Of a DNA stretch of 22,087 bases, positions 7,619 through 14,444 are shown piece by piece. A model generated the notes under the pieces. It worked only from the letters and a program-made list of their open reading frames with translations, was not told the DNA's origin and made no database searches. The stretch's first letter is position 1; the number at the start of each line of letters is the position of its first letter. Location: IMG/VR virus record IMGVR_UViG_3300023219_000215, positions 1-22,087 of that record; one strand, given 5' to 3'. The stretch comes from a virus. Both the position numbers and the translations under genes were made by a program.

Positions 7619-10198
7619 ATGACCGAAGTGGCGGCCGTAGAGGCTTACGCGGGGCAGCTTTCAGAAGCGGCGCAGAAGGCAACGACGCTGGCCGAAATGC
7701 AGCGCCAATACATCAATGGCAATGATCAAACCGACATCTACACCGAGACTGGGCCAGTGCCTACGCTGGCCAAGCAGGCACGACTGGGGCAGGAGAAGGT
7801 CACCGCTGCTCTGTCGGACGTAGCCACGCAGATGGCCGGCGCCATGGTATTTGACACCACGGCCATCGGCTTGTTGAAAACGCAGAACGGTGGCTATTTC
7901 AGCGTGCCCAGCGCGGAAATAGCCGAGTATCTGATCCTTTACAAGAATGCTGCGGGTGTTGCGCAGAGGATTAAGAGCTACCCGGCCGTTGAGGCTATCA
8001 CCGAGATCAATGAAAAGATCGAGGAGATCGAGGTCAGCGAATCCCCCAATGTGGCGTTTGCGGTCCAGGATGAAATGGGCCGGGCGGCGTTGAGTGTGGC
8101 CGATGACGGTACCGTCGATGCGCAAAAGCTGCGCGCGCAAGAGGTTGAGGTTTCATTGCCCCAGTCCGCCCCGGTTTTCTCCGTCGAGGATGATTCGGGT
8201 AACGCGGCCATTTCGGTCGATGCCAACGGCAAGGCGATCATTCCTAACCTGCAGGTGTCTGGGCTCAGTCTGGCCGCCGCTGAAATGGCCAGCGCGCCAT
8301 TCCCGCAAATCGCGTGGGGCATCTCTGACGAGGATGGCAACACGGTCGCCGGCTTTTATGAAGATGGTACGCCTTTTGGGTTTGGTGCTTCGTCCAGCAC
8401 GAGCGCTGAGCCTTGGCAGTACCTGTCGCTTGGCCTGGATGATGCCATTGCGCACATCGGTGACAGTTACGGCGGGGCGCATTACGTGTTGCCGGACAAG
8501 GCCTACATCAGCCAGCTAGCGCAGCTTTCGCCATTCCGCCATGTGAACTTCGCGGTCAGCGGCAACGACCTGCTGGACATGCAATATCGCGTGATAAACG
8601 GTGCCAGTTCCACCGGCAGCACCTTGGCGGCGATGAAAGTGCGCTATGCCTTCCTTACGTCGTTCACCAACGATGCCGCGTTCCGCAACGTTGACCGCAG
8701 TTTCTATGCGGAGAACTACCGCCGGCTGGTCGATACGGTGCGCGGGCTGGGCATCGAGCCAATCATTACTACCGAATTCCCGGCGGGGTCTATCGACAAT
8801 GCGTTGCTGAGCGCCCTGGCGGATGAAATGGGCTGTGCGTTTGTCGACTGTTCATCCATCGACGCGGAAGTTGGTGGGCTGAAACCGGGGCCTTTTCAGG
8901 AGGTTTCGGGGCATCCCGGCACCCGCACCGGCGGCGTTTTCTGGCAGCCGATGCTTGACTTCATCGACCGCCTGCCGCGCCCTGAACAGGCGATCAAGAT
9001 CTATCGCAAGCGGTCTACGTTCAATGCAGCTCAGGCCGCAGACCTGCTGTACAAAGACCGACTCGACCGGGCAGAAAAGTGGAAAGAACTCAGCGTGTAC
9101 CACTACGCGCTGAGCACGCCTGAGCGGTTCGAAGAGCTAAACCAGCTTGGCGTCTTTGGTACAGACTGGGGCTATACCGTCAAGGCAGATGAATACCTGA
9201 GATTGCAGAACGGATCGGCCGTCAGCTTCACCGACTATGGCCTGATTGAACTGACCCTGCCGGGCGACGCGGCAAGCCTGTCCACCGTTGAGATCAGCTT
9301 GGGTCTGACTGGTACGCCGAGTGTTTTCGCGCGTGACAATCTGGATGTGGATGCCAGCATGCCCGGCAAGATTCAGGGGTCTACCCCGACCGACGCTACC
9401 TATCTGTCCAAATGGAACAAGCCGCGCGGAGCGTGGCGGCTGTTGGGGGCGGCCCCGTCGGTGATCAGCTTGACCGGTTCCGAACTGTCCCGATCGATGG
9501 TCGGCCGAACGCTGACATTGATGGTTCAGGGGGCGTTCACCCTGTCTTCGCTCAGTGTCCGTTACAAGGGTCGGACGCGGATCAACGACATTGCCGTGCG
9601 CCGCCGCCGTAACGTAATTGGCAACAACCTGCTGGCCACTTCGGTGTGCGGTAACGCGCAGCAGCTGGCCGGCTGGACAGTCAGAGGCGCGCCTAAGACG
9701 CTGGTGCCGATTGACCTGGTGAATGCCCCGAGGGCGCCGGGAGGCGCTGCACCGGTCGATGGCGTCGTGACCATCACGGCCGACGACAATATCGGCCAGA
9801 CAGTCAACTTGCCGGCTGACGGAGGGCGCAAGCGTCGCTACCGGCTGACGGTGTGGGCGCGCTACTTCCCGAAAGCCTACTTGGACCCGGCACGTTATCC
9901 GGGCCTGGATGCCGAGCAGATCATCGACCGTATGACCAGCGCCGAGCCGGCGCCGATCACCTCGGACACCTTGGACCTGCGCACCGTCAAGTGTGAGATG
10001 TGGACCGGTAGCGCCTACCCGACTGCTGGCGGGATGGAGCAAACCACCTTCGCGTCGCTGCAGTACCGCGCGCTTGAATTCGAATATGAGGCCCTGCCGT
10101 ACCGGACAGGGCAGACCTTGAGCTTCAACCTTTCTTGCCTGAACGGATCGGTTCAGGTGGCCAAAGCTGATTTTGTGGAGATCGAAACATGGGCATGA
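7619..10198 (+). CDS. Large tail protein with SGNH/GDSL hydrolase domain
   Basis: Encodes 859 aa. The N-terminal 145 residues are helical and probably attach to the virion. Then come three related segments of about 40 residues (starting near 147, 187 and 233) with the pattern [FW]-x-[VI]-x-D-E/D-x-G. The SGNH domain follows: G-D-S-Y at 281-284 (nucleophile Ser283), S-G-N-D at 314-317 (Asn316) and G-H-P-G with His432 as candidate catalytic His. The usual Asp three residues before this His is not evident. The C-terminal 400 residues are beta-rich and unrecognised. Such virion hydrolases usually remove acyl groups from surface polysaccharides; the substrate here is unknown. The start ATG has a good RBS (GGAGA), and the stop overlaps the next gene by 10 nt. 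Confidence 0.8.
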   Translation: MTEVAAVEAYAGQLSEAAQKATTLAEMQRQYINGNDQTDIYTETGPVPTLAKQARLGQEKVTAALSDVATQMAGAMVFDTTAIGLLKTQNGGYFSVPSAEIAEYLILYKNAAGVAQRIKSYPAVEAITEINEKIEEIEVSESPNVAFAVQDEMGRAALSVADDGTVDAQKLRAQEVEVSLPQSAPVFSVEDDSGNAAISVDANGKAIIPNLQVSGLSLAAAEMASAPFPQIAWGISDEDGNTVAGFYEDGTPFGFGASSSTSAEPWQYLSLGLDDAIAHIGDSYGGAHYVLPDKAYISQLAQLSPFRHVNFAVSGNDLLDMQYRVINGASSTGSTLAAMKVRYAFLTSFTNDAAFRNVDRSFYAENYRRLVDTVRGLGIEPIITTEFPAGSIDNALLSALADEMGCAFVDCSSIDAEVGGLKPGPFQEVSGHPGTRTGGVFWQPMLDFIDRLPRPEQAIKIYRKRSTFNAAQAADLLYKDRLDRAEKWKELSVYHYALSTPERFEELNQLGVFGTDWGYTVKADEYLRLQNGSAVSFTDYGLIELTLPGDAASLSTVEISLGLTGTPSVFARDNLDVDASMPGKIQGSTPTDATYLSKWNKPRGAWRLLGAAPSVISLTGSELSRSMVGRTLTLMVQGAFTLSSLSVRYKGRTRINDIAVRRRRNVIGNNLLATSVCGNAQQLAGWTVRGAPKTLVPIDLVNAPRAPGGAAPVDGVVTITADDNIGQTVNLPADGGRKRRYRLTVWARYFPKAYLDPARYPGLDAEQIIDRMTSAEPAPITSDTLDLRTVKCEMWTGSAYPTAGGMEQTTFASLQYRALEFEYEALPYRTGQTLSFNLSCLNGSVQVAKADFVEIETWA

Positions 10199-11007
10199 TC
10201 ATTCGTGTAAAGGGCGTCAACTGGGCCGGTAAAGGCTTCCCGCTGGCCAATGGCTTCATCGCGCAAGCGAACCTTGAGGCCGCCTATGACTTTCGACCGC
10301 GTGCCTCACGCTTGCTGGAGGTGACGGGCAAAGGTTTCCTGGTGCAGCCGTACCTTAATAAGCTGGACGGTACCGTGGTGGCTGACCCTACAGTGATCAG
10401 GGACACCACCAACGGCCAAGGGATCATCGTCAAGAACGGGTTCATTGACTACGGCGTTGCGAACAAGACCTACACCGTTGGCGGCAGCGATGCTTTCACC
10501 CTGATGGTGGTGGGTGGCTATTCCGGCTTGGACTTTGAAGCAGGCCAGCCGGCCAACAATGCGTCCATCTGCAACCTGGCTGAAATGGGCAACGGCGTTT
10601 CCAGCGGGCCGACCTTACCCATGCTGCAACAGTACAGGGTCGACGGAACGCTGGGTGCCCGCGCGAACGCGGCGTATTCCTCCAACGTGGGCGCAGCGGA
10701 AGCGGTGGGCAAGAAGTCGTGTTTCTTCGTCAGCTACGACGGCGCCAAGATGACCTACACCAACAAGACTACCGGCGCCGTGGTGGTGAAAACCAACGCC
10801 GAACTGGGGCTGCCGGCTGGCCCGCTGGCACCGGCCACTCGGGCCAAGAACCTGACCAGTGGTAACTACTACCTCGGCACCACGGCGGTGATTGGCCTGT
10901 ACCCGGAGCTGTATCAGGTGGCTCGCTGGAACAAGGTGCTGAGCGCGGCGGAAATGCAGGACCAATACAACTCGTCCCGCCTGCTGTTCTCAAAGGTGGG
11001 TATCTGA
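10189..11007 (+). CDS. Tail protein with LamG / concanavalin A-like fold (putative receptor binder)
   Basis: Encodes 272 aa. The N-terminus (MGMIIRVKGVNWAGKGFPLANG) is short and polar; the rest is beta-rich. The C-terminal part, YPELYQVARWNKVLSAAEMQDQYN, is the characteristic end of laminin-G/concanavalin A-like lectin domains. The gene starts 10 nt inside the end of the SGNH tail gene, so the two are probably co-translated and may act together on a surface glycan: one binding, one modifying. That joint action is inferred from context. The stop lies 1 nt from the end of a convergent small gene. Confidence 0.7.
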   Translation: MGMIIRVKGVNWAGKGFPLANGFIAQANLEAAYDFRPRASRLLEVTGKGFLVQPYLNKLDGTVVADPTVIRDTTNGQGIIVKNGFIDYGVANKTYTVGGSDAFTLMVVGGYSGLDFEAGQPANNASICNLAEMGNGVSSGPTLPMLQQYRVDGTLGARANAAYSSNVGAAEAVGKKSCFFVSYDGAKMTYTNKTTGAVVVKTNAELGLPAGPLAPATRAKNLTSGNYYLGTTAVIGLYPELYQVARWNKVLSAAEMQDQYNSSRLLFSKVGI

Positions 11008-11008
11008 T

Positions 11009-11236
11009 TTAAGCGTGCCGGTCAGCACGGGCCTCATTCTCAACGTGCTCAAGCCAGGCTTTCTCCATTTTGGCATCGACGTACCGGCCATCAGGCTTTC
11101 TCTCAATAGACCTCATTCGTAAGGCTGGGGTGAGAGAGGCTTGGTGTTCGAACGATGGGCGTTCTGACTCGTATACATACTCTTCTTTGGATAATCCACG
11201 GAGATGAGTTAGGAAGCGGATGAGTTGGAAAAGCAT
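11009..11236 (-). CDS. Small hypothetical protein (possible moron gene)
   Basis: Encodes 75 aa on the minus strand, opposite to every neighbour and converging on the LamG-like gene with a 1-nt gap. The ATG at 11234-11236 is preceded by AAAAGGGAC, a fair ribosome-binding site. The protein is charged and helical, with an ending rich in Glu/Lys/Trp (DGRYVDAKMEKAWLEHVENE). There is no membrane segment or recognised domain. A lone reverse-strand gene inside a late operon is typical of a moron expressed from the prophage, but that role is inferred. Confidence 0.6.
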   Translation of the reverse strand: MLFQLIRFLTHLRGLSKEEYVYESERPSFEHQASLTPALRMRSIERKPDGRYVDAKMEKAWLEHVENEARADRHA

Positions 11237-11318
11237 GCTAGTCCCTTTTTGCAGCGATTGACCTGGCTATTTGAACACGCTTCGACTGAATCTCCCAATC
11301 TCAGACCATCTTGCAAAG

Positions 11319-11340
11319 CCCGCCCAGAGCGGGTTTTTTT
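11319..11340 (+). terminator. Rho-independent terminator before the lysis cassette
   Basis: Stem CCCGC/GCGGG with loop CCAGA, followed by seven T residues. It lies 18 nt upstream of the lysozyme-like start, and its downstream part (TTTTATGCTTGGAGAAAT) nearly matches the same position after the terminator at 7576-7598. Confidence 0.8.
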
Positions 11341-11357
11341 ATGCTTGGAGAAATGTA

Positions 11358-11810
11358 ATGGCAACAGCACTACCCCGAGGAGTACGCAACAACAACCCTG
11401 GGAATATCGACTTCAATTCCCGGAATGCTTGGTCAGGCCAGCTCGGCCTGGAGCTGGGAGTGTCGAAGCCCCGATTTGCCCGCTTCGACTCGCCGGAGAA
11501 CGGCATTCGTGCACTGGGCAAGCTGCTGCTGAACTACCGGGGCAAGGACGGTATGCCCGGTGTTGGCCGTCTTGGCATCGACACCCCGCTGGAGTTCATC
11601 AGCCGGTGGGCGCCGTCCAGCGAGAACAACACCTTGGCCTACGCCCAGGCCATTGCCAAGCGCCTGGGCGTTGGCGTGCGCGATTCCATCGACATCTCCA
11701 AGCCGCAGGTGCTGCGCGAAGCCGTGGTCGGCATCATCGTCCACGAGAACGGCGACAACCCCTACAAGGCCGAGGTGATCGACGAGGGCGTGCGGAGGGC
11801 GCTGGCATGA
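11358..11810 (+). CDS. Lysozyme-like peptidoglycan-degrading protein, putative endolysin ('structural protein P5' type)
   Basis: Encodes 150 aa. It carries the signature RGVRNNNPGNI near the N-terminus, found in a family of phage proteins with a lysozyme-like fold often labelled structural protein P5. Further family features are FDSPENGIRALGKLLLNY and LEFISRWAPSSENNTLAYAQ. There is no signal peptide. Its place directly before DUF6527 and Rz/Rz1 argues that it is the endolysin of this prophage, though a virion-borne role is possible. I chose the ATG at 11358 because it has a GGAGAAAT ribosome-binding site just after the terminator; the frame stays open upstream to 11271 but crosses that terminator. 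The stop overlaps the next start (ATGA). Confidence 0.75.
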   Translation: MATALPRGVRNNNPGNIDFNSRNAWSGQLGLELGVSKPRFARFDSPENGIRALGKLLLNYRGKDGMPGVGRLGIDTPLEFISRWAPSSENNTLAYAQAIAKRLGVGVRDSIDISKPQVLREAVVGIIVHENGDNPYKAEVIDEGVRRALA

Positions 11811-12124
11811 CCATCAAGACGATTGGCCGCTGCATTGGCCGAGCGGAAGACGGCTCGCTGTGGTTCTTCTGCCTCGGCTGCAAACTGCCGCATAGCCTGA
11901 ACGTGGGTGCCGGCCCTGGCCCGCGCTGGGGGTACAACGAGAATGCAGACGCACCGACCTTCACGCCGTCTGTGCTTTCGCGGTACCGCATGGGTAGTAA
12001 AGAAACGGTCTGCCACTCCTTCGTGACCGACGGCCGCATCCAGTATCTCGCCGACAGCACCCACGGCCTGGCCGGGCAAACGGTTGACCTTCCAGAGTGG
12101 GAGGCGGCATGGAACAGCTGGTAG
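11807..12124 (+). CDS. DUF6527 family protein
   Basis: Encodes 105 aa. It matches the DUF6527 family (sometimes mis-named ammonia monooxygenase in annotations): LWFFCLGCKLPHSLNV with a Cys-x2-Cys-like start, W and P-rich middle, TFTPSVLSRY, then CHSFVTDGRIQYLADSTHGLAGQ. The Cys and His residues suggest a small metal-binding fold. The function is unknown; it is common in tailed-phage late regions. I chose the ATG at 11807 because it overlaps the previous stop (ATGA), has GGAGGG 7 nt upstream and fits the family length; the much longer in-frame reading from 11225 passes antisense over the small reverse gene and through the endolysin. It overlaps the Rz start by 16 nt. Confidence 0.8.
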   Translation: MTIKTIGRCIGRAEDGSLWFFCLGCKLPHSLNVGAGPGPRWGYNENADAPTFTPSVLSRYRMGSKETVCHSFVTDGRIQYLADSTHGLAGQTVDLPEWEAAWNSW

Positions 12125-12651
12125 CGAAACTTTCATTGCCGCTGCGCTTGCTGGTCGTGCTCCTGGTGGTCGCCTCCTATTGGGGCATATACCAACATGG
12201 CCGGTCGGTTGAGCGAGCAGAGGCTGGCCAAGCATCGGCGCAACGAGACAGCGGTGACCGGCTGGCCGAAGTGATCGGCGAGCGCGGCGCTCGGCAGGAA
12301 GAACAACGACGCGCCACGGCGCAGGAGGAGGCGAGAGCCAATGCCCAGGAAGAACGTACGATTGCTAATGCTGGCGCTGCTGGCGCTGACGCTGCTGGCC
12401 AGCGGGTGCAGCACGACGCGGCCCAGTTCGCCGCCGCCGTCAGTTGCCCCGGCCCGGATACCGCCGCTATCGCCAGAGGCCAGAATGCCACCCGCGCCGC
12501 CATGGTGCTCTCCGACCTGTTCCGACGGGCTGACGCGCGAGCGGGAGAGCTGGCGAAAGCTTATGACAACGCCCGCATCGTAGCGAACCAGTGCGCCGCC
12601 GAGTACGACGCCTTGGTCATGAGACGGGGGACCGAACGGCCCCGCCAGTAA
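12109..12651 (+). CDS. Rz: Rz-type inner-membrane spanin (DUF2514 family)
   Basis: Encodes 180 aa. One N-terminal membrane segment at about residues 9-30 (LRLLVVLLVVASYWGIY) is followed by a long Ala/Glu/Arg/Gln-rich coiled-coil region. The C-terminal signature of Pseudomonas DUF2514 Rz-like proteins is ATRAAMVLSDLFRRADARAG. Spanins join inner and outer membranes and disrupt the outer membrane at the end of lysis. I prefer the ATG at 12109, preceded by GGGAGG, over the in-frame GTG at 12097. A lipoprotein gene of Rz1 type is nested in the +1 frame, which supports the call strongly. Confidence 0.85.
   Translation: MEQLVAKLSLPLRLLVVLLVVASYWGIYQHGRSVERAEAGQASAQRDSGDRLAEVIGERGARQEEQRRATAQEEARANAQEERTIANAGAAGADAAGQRVQHDAAQFAAAVSCPGPDTAAIARGQNATRAAMVLSDLFRRADARAGELAKAYDNARIVANQCAAEYDALVMRRGTERPRQ
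12341..12583 (+). CDS. Rz1: Rz1-type outer-membrane spanin lipoprotein, nested in Rz
   Basis: Encodes 80 aa, wholly inside the Rz gene in the +1 frame. It has a signal peptide (MPRKNVRLLMLALLALTLLA) ending in a lipobox L-A-S-G-C with Cys23 as the lipidated residue. The mature part of 58 residues is Pro-rich (PSSPPPSVAPARIPP), as expected for an o-spanin. Two overlapping strong Shine-Dalgarno sequences (AGGAGGAGG, 12323-12331) precede the ATG. Rz/Rz1 nesting is a known arrangement in tailed phages, and both features together make chance unlikely. Confidence 0.82.
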   Translation: MPRKNVRLLMLALLALTLLASGCSTTRPSSPPPSVAPARIPPLSPEARMPPAPPWCSPTCSDGLTRERESWRKLMTTPAS

Positions 12652-12671
12652 TTCGAAGGCTTCATGCAAAG

Positions 12672-12758
12672 AGAGCGGCCACCGGGGATGCGTCAACATC
12701 CCTGCTGACCGCCGAACCCGCAGACCATACCTGCAAGCCCAGCCAAGGCTCCCGCTCT
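12672..12758 (+). ncRNA. Branched structured RNA, C4 antisense RNA-like
   Basis: A closing stem AGAGCGG (12672-12678)/CCGCTCT (12752-12758) encloses three smaller hairpins: GGGATG/CATCCC (12685-12690/12697-12702), GCAG/CTGC (12720-12723/12731-12734) and AGCC/GGCT (12741-12744/12747-12750). This multi-branched layout between lysis genes and a phage gene resembles C4 antisense RNAs of P1-like and many other prophages, which mask the translation start of a downstream gene. The segment AGGCTC (12746-12751) can pair with GAGCCT at 12775-12780, upstream of the methyltransferase start. The family call is from memory of its general shape and is tentative; the structure itself is directly visible. Confidence 0.5.
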
Positions 12759-12801
12759 GTGCACAAAGCACGGCGAGCCTAGCACCTGTTCATTTCCTTG
12801 G

Positions 12802-13572
12802 ATGGGCGGCAAACGCCGCCTGGCCGACCGCTTGATTCCGCTTTTCCCCGCCCATGAGTGCTACGTCGAGGTCTTCGCCGGTGGCGCTGCCCTGTACTTC
12901 ATGCGACCACAACCCGCCCCGGTGGAGGTCTTGAATGATCTCAACGGCGATCTGGTCAATCTGTACCGGGTGGTGCAGAACCATCTGGAGGAGTTTGTCC
13001 GGCAGTTCAAATGGGCGCTGTCGTCCCGGCAGATCTTCGAGTGGCAAAAGATGGCGAGACCGGAGACGCTGACCGATATCCAGCGCGCCGCCCGATTCTT
13101 CTACCTGCAGCAGCACGCCTTCGGCGGCAAGGTCACTGGGCAAACGTTCGGTACCGCCACCACCGGACCTGCCATCAACCTCCTGCGCATCGAAGAGAAT
13201 CTGTCCGCCGCCTGGCAGAGGTTGGCCGGCACCTACGTCGAAAACCTGTCTTGGCTCGACTGTGCGCAGCGCTACGATCGCGCGCACACCTTCTTCTACA
13301 TGGACCCGCCTTACTGGCAGACCGCCGGGTACGGGGTCGATTTCCCGTTCGAACAATATCAGCGGATGGCTGAGTTCATGCGCACTTGCAAAGGCAAGGT
13401 GATGGTCAGCATCAACGATCATCCAGACATTCGAGCAGCCTTTGACGGGTTCCACTTCGAACAGCTGGATATCCGGTATACCACCGCGAACCAGCGACAT
13501 GGCCAGGCCGAAGTGACCGGAGAGCTGGTGATCATGAACTGGGCGCCGTCTGAACTCGGCCAGCTTTTTTGA
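12802..13572 (+). CDS. dam: D12-class DNA adenine methyltransferase
   Basis: Encodes 256 aa from the first ATG. SAM-binding motif EVFAGGAALYF lies at residues 23-33 and the catalytic D-P-P-Y at 168-171, in the order expected for Dam-like (D12) N6-adenine methyltransferases. The family N-terminus usually reads W-x-G-G-K near residue 10 with F-P or F-L before it. Here W-M-G-G-K overlaps the first ATG and the codons for C-S-F-P-W just upstream are in frame and look conserved, yet no ATG, GTG or TTG and no ribosome-binding site precede them; the frame is open back to about 12709. Translation may start at a weak codon or be controlled by the RNA structure upstream. In phages these enzymes protect DNA from restriction or alter regulation; the target sequence is unknown. 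Confidence 0.85.
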   Translation: MGGKRRLADRLIPLFPAHECYVEVFAGGAALYFMRPQPAPVEVLNDLNGDLVNLYRVVQNHLEEFVRQFKWALSSRQIFEWQKMARPETLTDIQRAARFFYLQQHAFGGKVTGQTFGTATTGPAINLLRIEENLSAAWQRLAGTYVENLSWLDCAQRYDRAHTFFYMDPPYWQTAGYGVDFPFEQYQRMAEFMRTCKGKVMVSINDHPDIRAAFDGFHFEQLDIRYTTANQRHGQAEVTGELVIMNWAPSELGQLF

Positions 13573-13640
13573 ATGGAGAGGGTGGCGTAGCAAGCGGTAG
13601 CTTAGAGGCGGTACGGCGGGATCGGCCCGCTGATCGGCAA

Positions 13641-13669
13641 TTGCCTCATGGGCATTCGCTCTATACGAT
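13641..13669 (+). promoter_or_regulatory. Sigma-70-type promoter of the SOS-box operon
   Basis: A -35 element TTGCCT (13641-13646) and a -10 element TACGAT (13664-13669) are spaced by 17 nt, each matching the consensus at four of six positions. Transcription would start near 13676, inside the LexA-type operator, leaving a leader of about 23 nt before the ATG at 13699. Confidence 0.55.
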
Positions 13670-13670
13670 A

Positions 13671-13686
13671 CTGTTTTTTTATACAG
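13671..13686. promoter_or_regulatory. LexA operator (SOS box)
   Basis: CTGTTTTTTTATACAG fits CTGT-N8-ACAG with an AT-only spacer, the LexA-box pattern of gammaproteobacteria including Pseudomonas. It directly follows the -10 element and covers the expected transcription start, so bound LexA would block the two small genes downstream until DNA damage. Confidence 0.8.
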
Positions 13687-13698
13687 TATTGGTGCCCC

Positions 13699-13992
13699 AT
13701 GTATTTCCTCCTCGTTCGTCGCCGCGAGAAAGGCGTGGCCATACCATCAAGTAGCCTTCGGAAAATTCAGCCCCTGCGTGCAGATGTCCACATCGGTGAT
13801 CACCATAGCGATTCGCTTGGCCGGGTATCGACCCAGGCGTGGGTGTTCAACCCTACGCCTGGACCCGATGTCATTCCCCGGTTGCACGATGCTAAGGTCA
13901 ACGGCATGGCCCAGCTGGGAATGAACATCAACGGAGTGGAGGACATCGACGGCGTGTTGTACGCCCAGTCCTGGTGGTGCAGGGCAGAATGA
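13699..13992 (+). CDS. SOS-box-controlled small protein of unknown function
   Basis: Encodes 97 aa (MYFLLVRRREKGVAIP...). It has no signal peptide or membrane segment and is rich in His, Asp and Gly in the middle (RADVHIGDHHSD), with Trp-Trp near the C-terminus (AQSWWCR). I do not recognise a named domain. The start at 13699 was chosen because it lies downstream of a promoter and SOS box; an in-frame ATG at 13648 would place translation across the promoter. The ribosome-binding site is weak (TTGGTG). It overlaps the next gene by 4 nt (ATGA), so the two are a small operon induced with the prophage or with host DNA damage. Confidence 0.7.
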   Translation: MYFLLVRRREKGVAIPSSSLRKIQPLRADVHIGDHHSDSLGRVSTQAWVFNPTPGPDVIPRLHDAKVNGMAQLGMNINGVEDIDGVLYAQSWWCRAE

Positions 13993-14291
13993 TGAGTTCA
14001 CTACCGAGAGCGTGGCTCGATGAGCTCAACGACGAGGCCGAGTTGATCAGTGACCCAGACGGGCGCGCAACCGTATTGACTGAAATGGCGATCGCGGCCC
14101 ATCGGCGCCGCGAGGTCGATTCAGATCAGCTTTCTGATATGTTGGAGTTCGTCGAGGCTGCTCGATACTTCGGTTTGAACGAGGTTGATGAGTGGTACGA
14201 GTTGGGGATATTTGGCTATCACGAGCCGTTGCCCGCATGGGGCAATCAGGTCATCAAGGGGACAGGGAAAATCCCGCGTGCTGATGGGTAG
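13989..14291 (+). CDS. Small acidic protein, second gene of the SOS-box operon
   Basis: Encodes 100 aa. It is helical and acidic in the first two thirds (LDELNDEAELISDPDGRA, QLSDMLEFVEAARYFGLNE), ending in a Gly/Pro-rich tail. No domain is recognised. It starts in an ATGA overlap with the upstream gene (a second ATG at 13992 is equally possible) and has no promoter of its own that I can see. It is the last protein-coding gene before the tRNA-Ser junction, a position where prophages commonly carry accessory genes. Confidence 0.65.
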   Translation: MMSSLPRAWLDELNDEAELISDPDGRATVLTEMAIAAHRRREVDSDQLSDMLEFVEAARYFGLNEVDEWYELGIFGYHEPLPAWGNQVIKGTGKIPRADG

Positions 14292-14324
14292 CCAATCTGT
14301 CGGCAGAACGCCGGAGGAGGGTGT

Positions 14325-14408
14325 AAATCGATTCCAAAACTGAAACGGCGACCCTTGCAGTATGCGGCCTGTAGCCGTGCTGTTTCGTCTTTGTTTTGGA
14401 ATCGATTT
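14325..14408. repeat. 16-bp perfect inverted repeat, 52 nt apart
   Basis: AAATCGATTCCAAAAC (14325-14340) is the exact reverse complement of 14393-14408. Inside, GAAACGGC and GCCGT..GTTTC partly extend the pairing and CGGC-CTGTA-GCCG forms a tip hairpin, so one strand folds into a long imperfect stem. No T-run follows. It sits between the SOS operon and the tRNA-Ser fragment, where phage attachment-site arms or an RNA element would be expected. Confidence 0.85.
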
Positions 14409-14444
14409 TGCGGTACAGTCCGCATGGGATGGGGCTTTATCCCA

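Noticed and set aside
11225-11806. Upstream extension of the DUF6527 frame
   Set aside because: It would overlap the reverse-strand gene and the whole lysozyme-like gene in another frame and cross a terminator. The family match starts at the ATG at 11807.
13616-13630. GCGGG/CCCGC hairpin after dam as a terminator
   Set aside because: The 5-bp stem is not followed by a T-run, so I do not call it a terminator.
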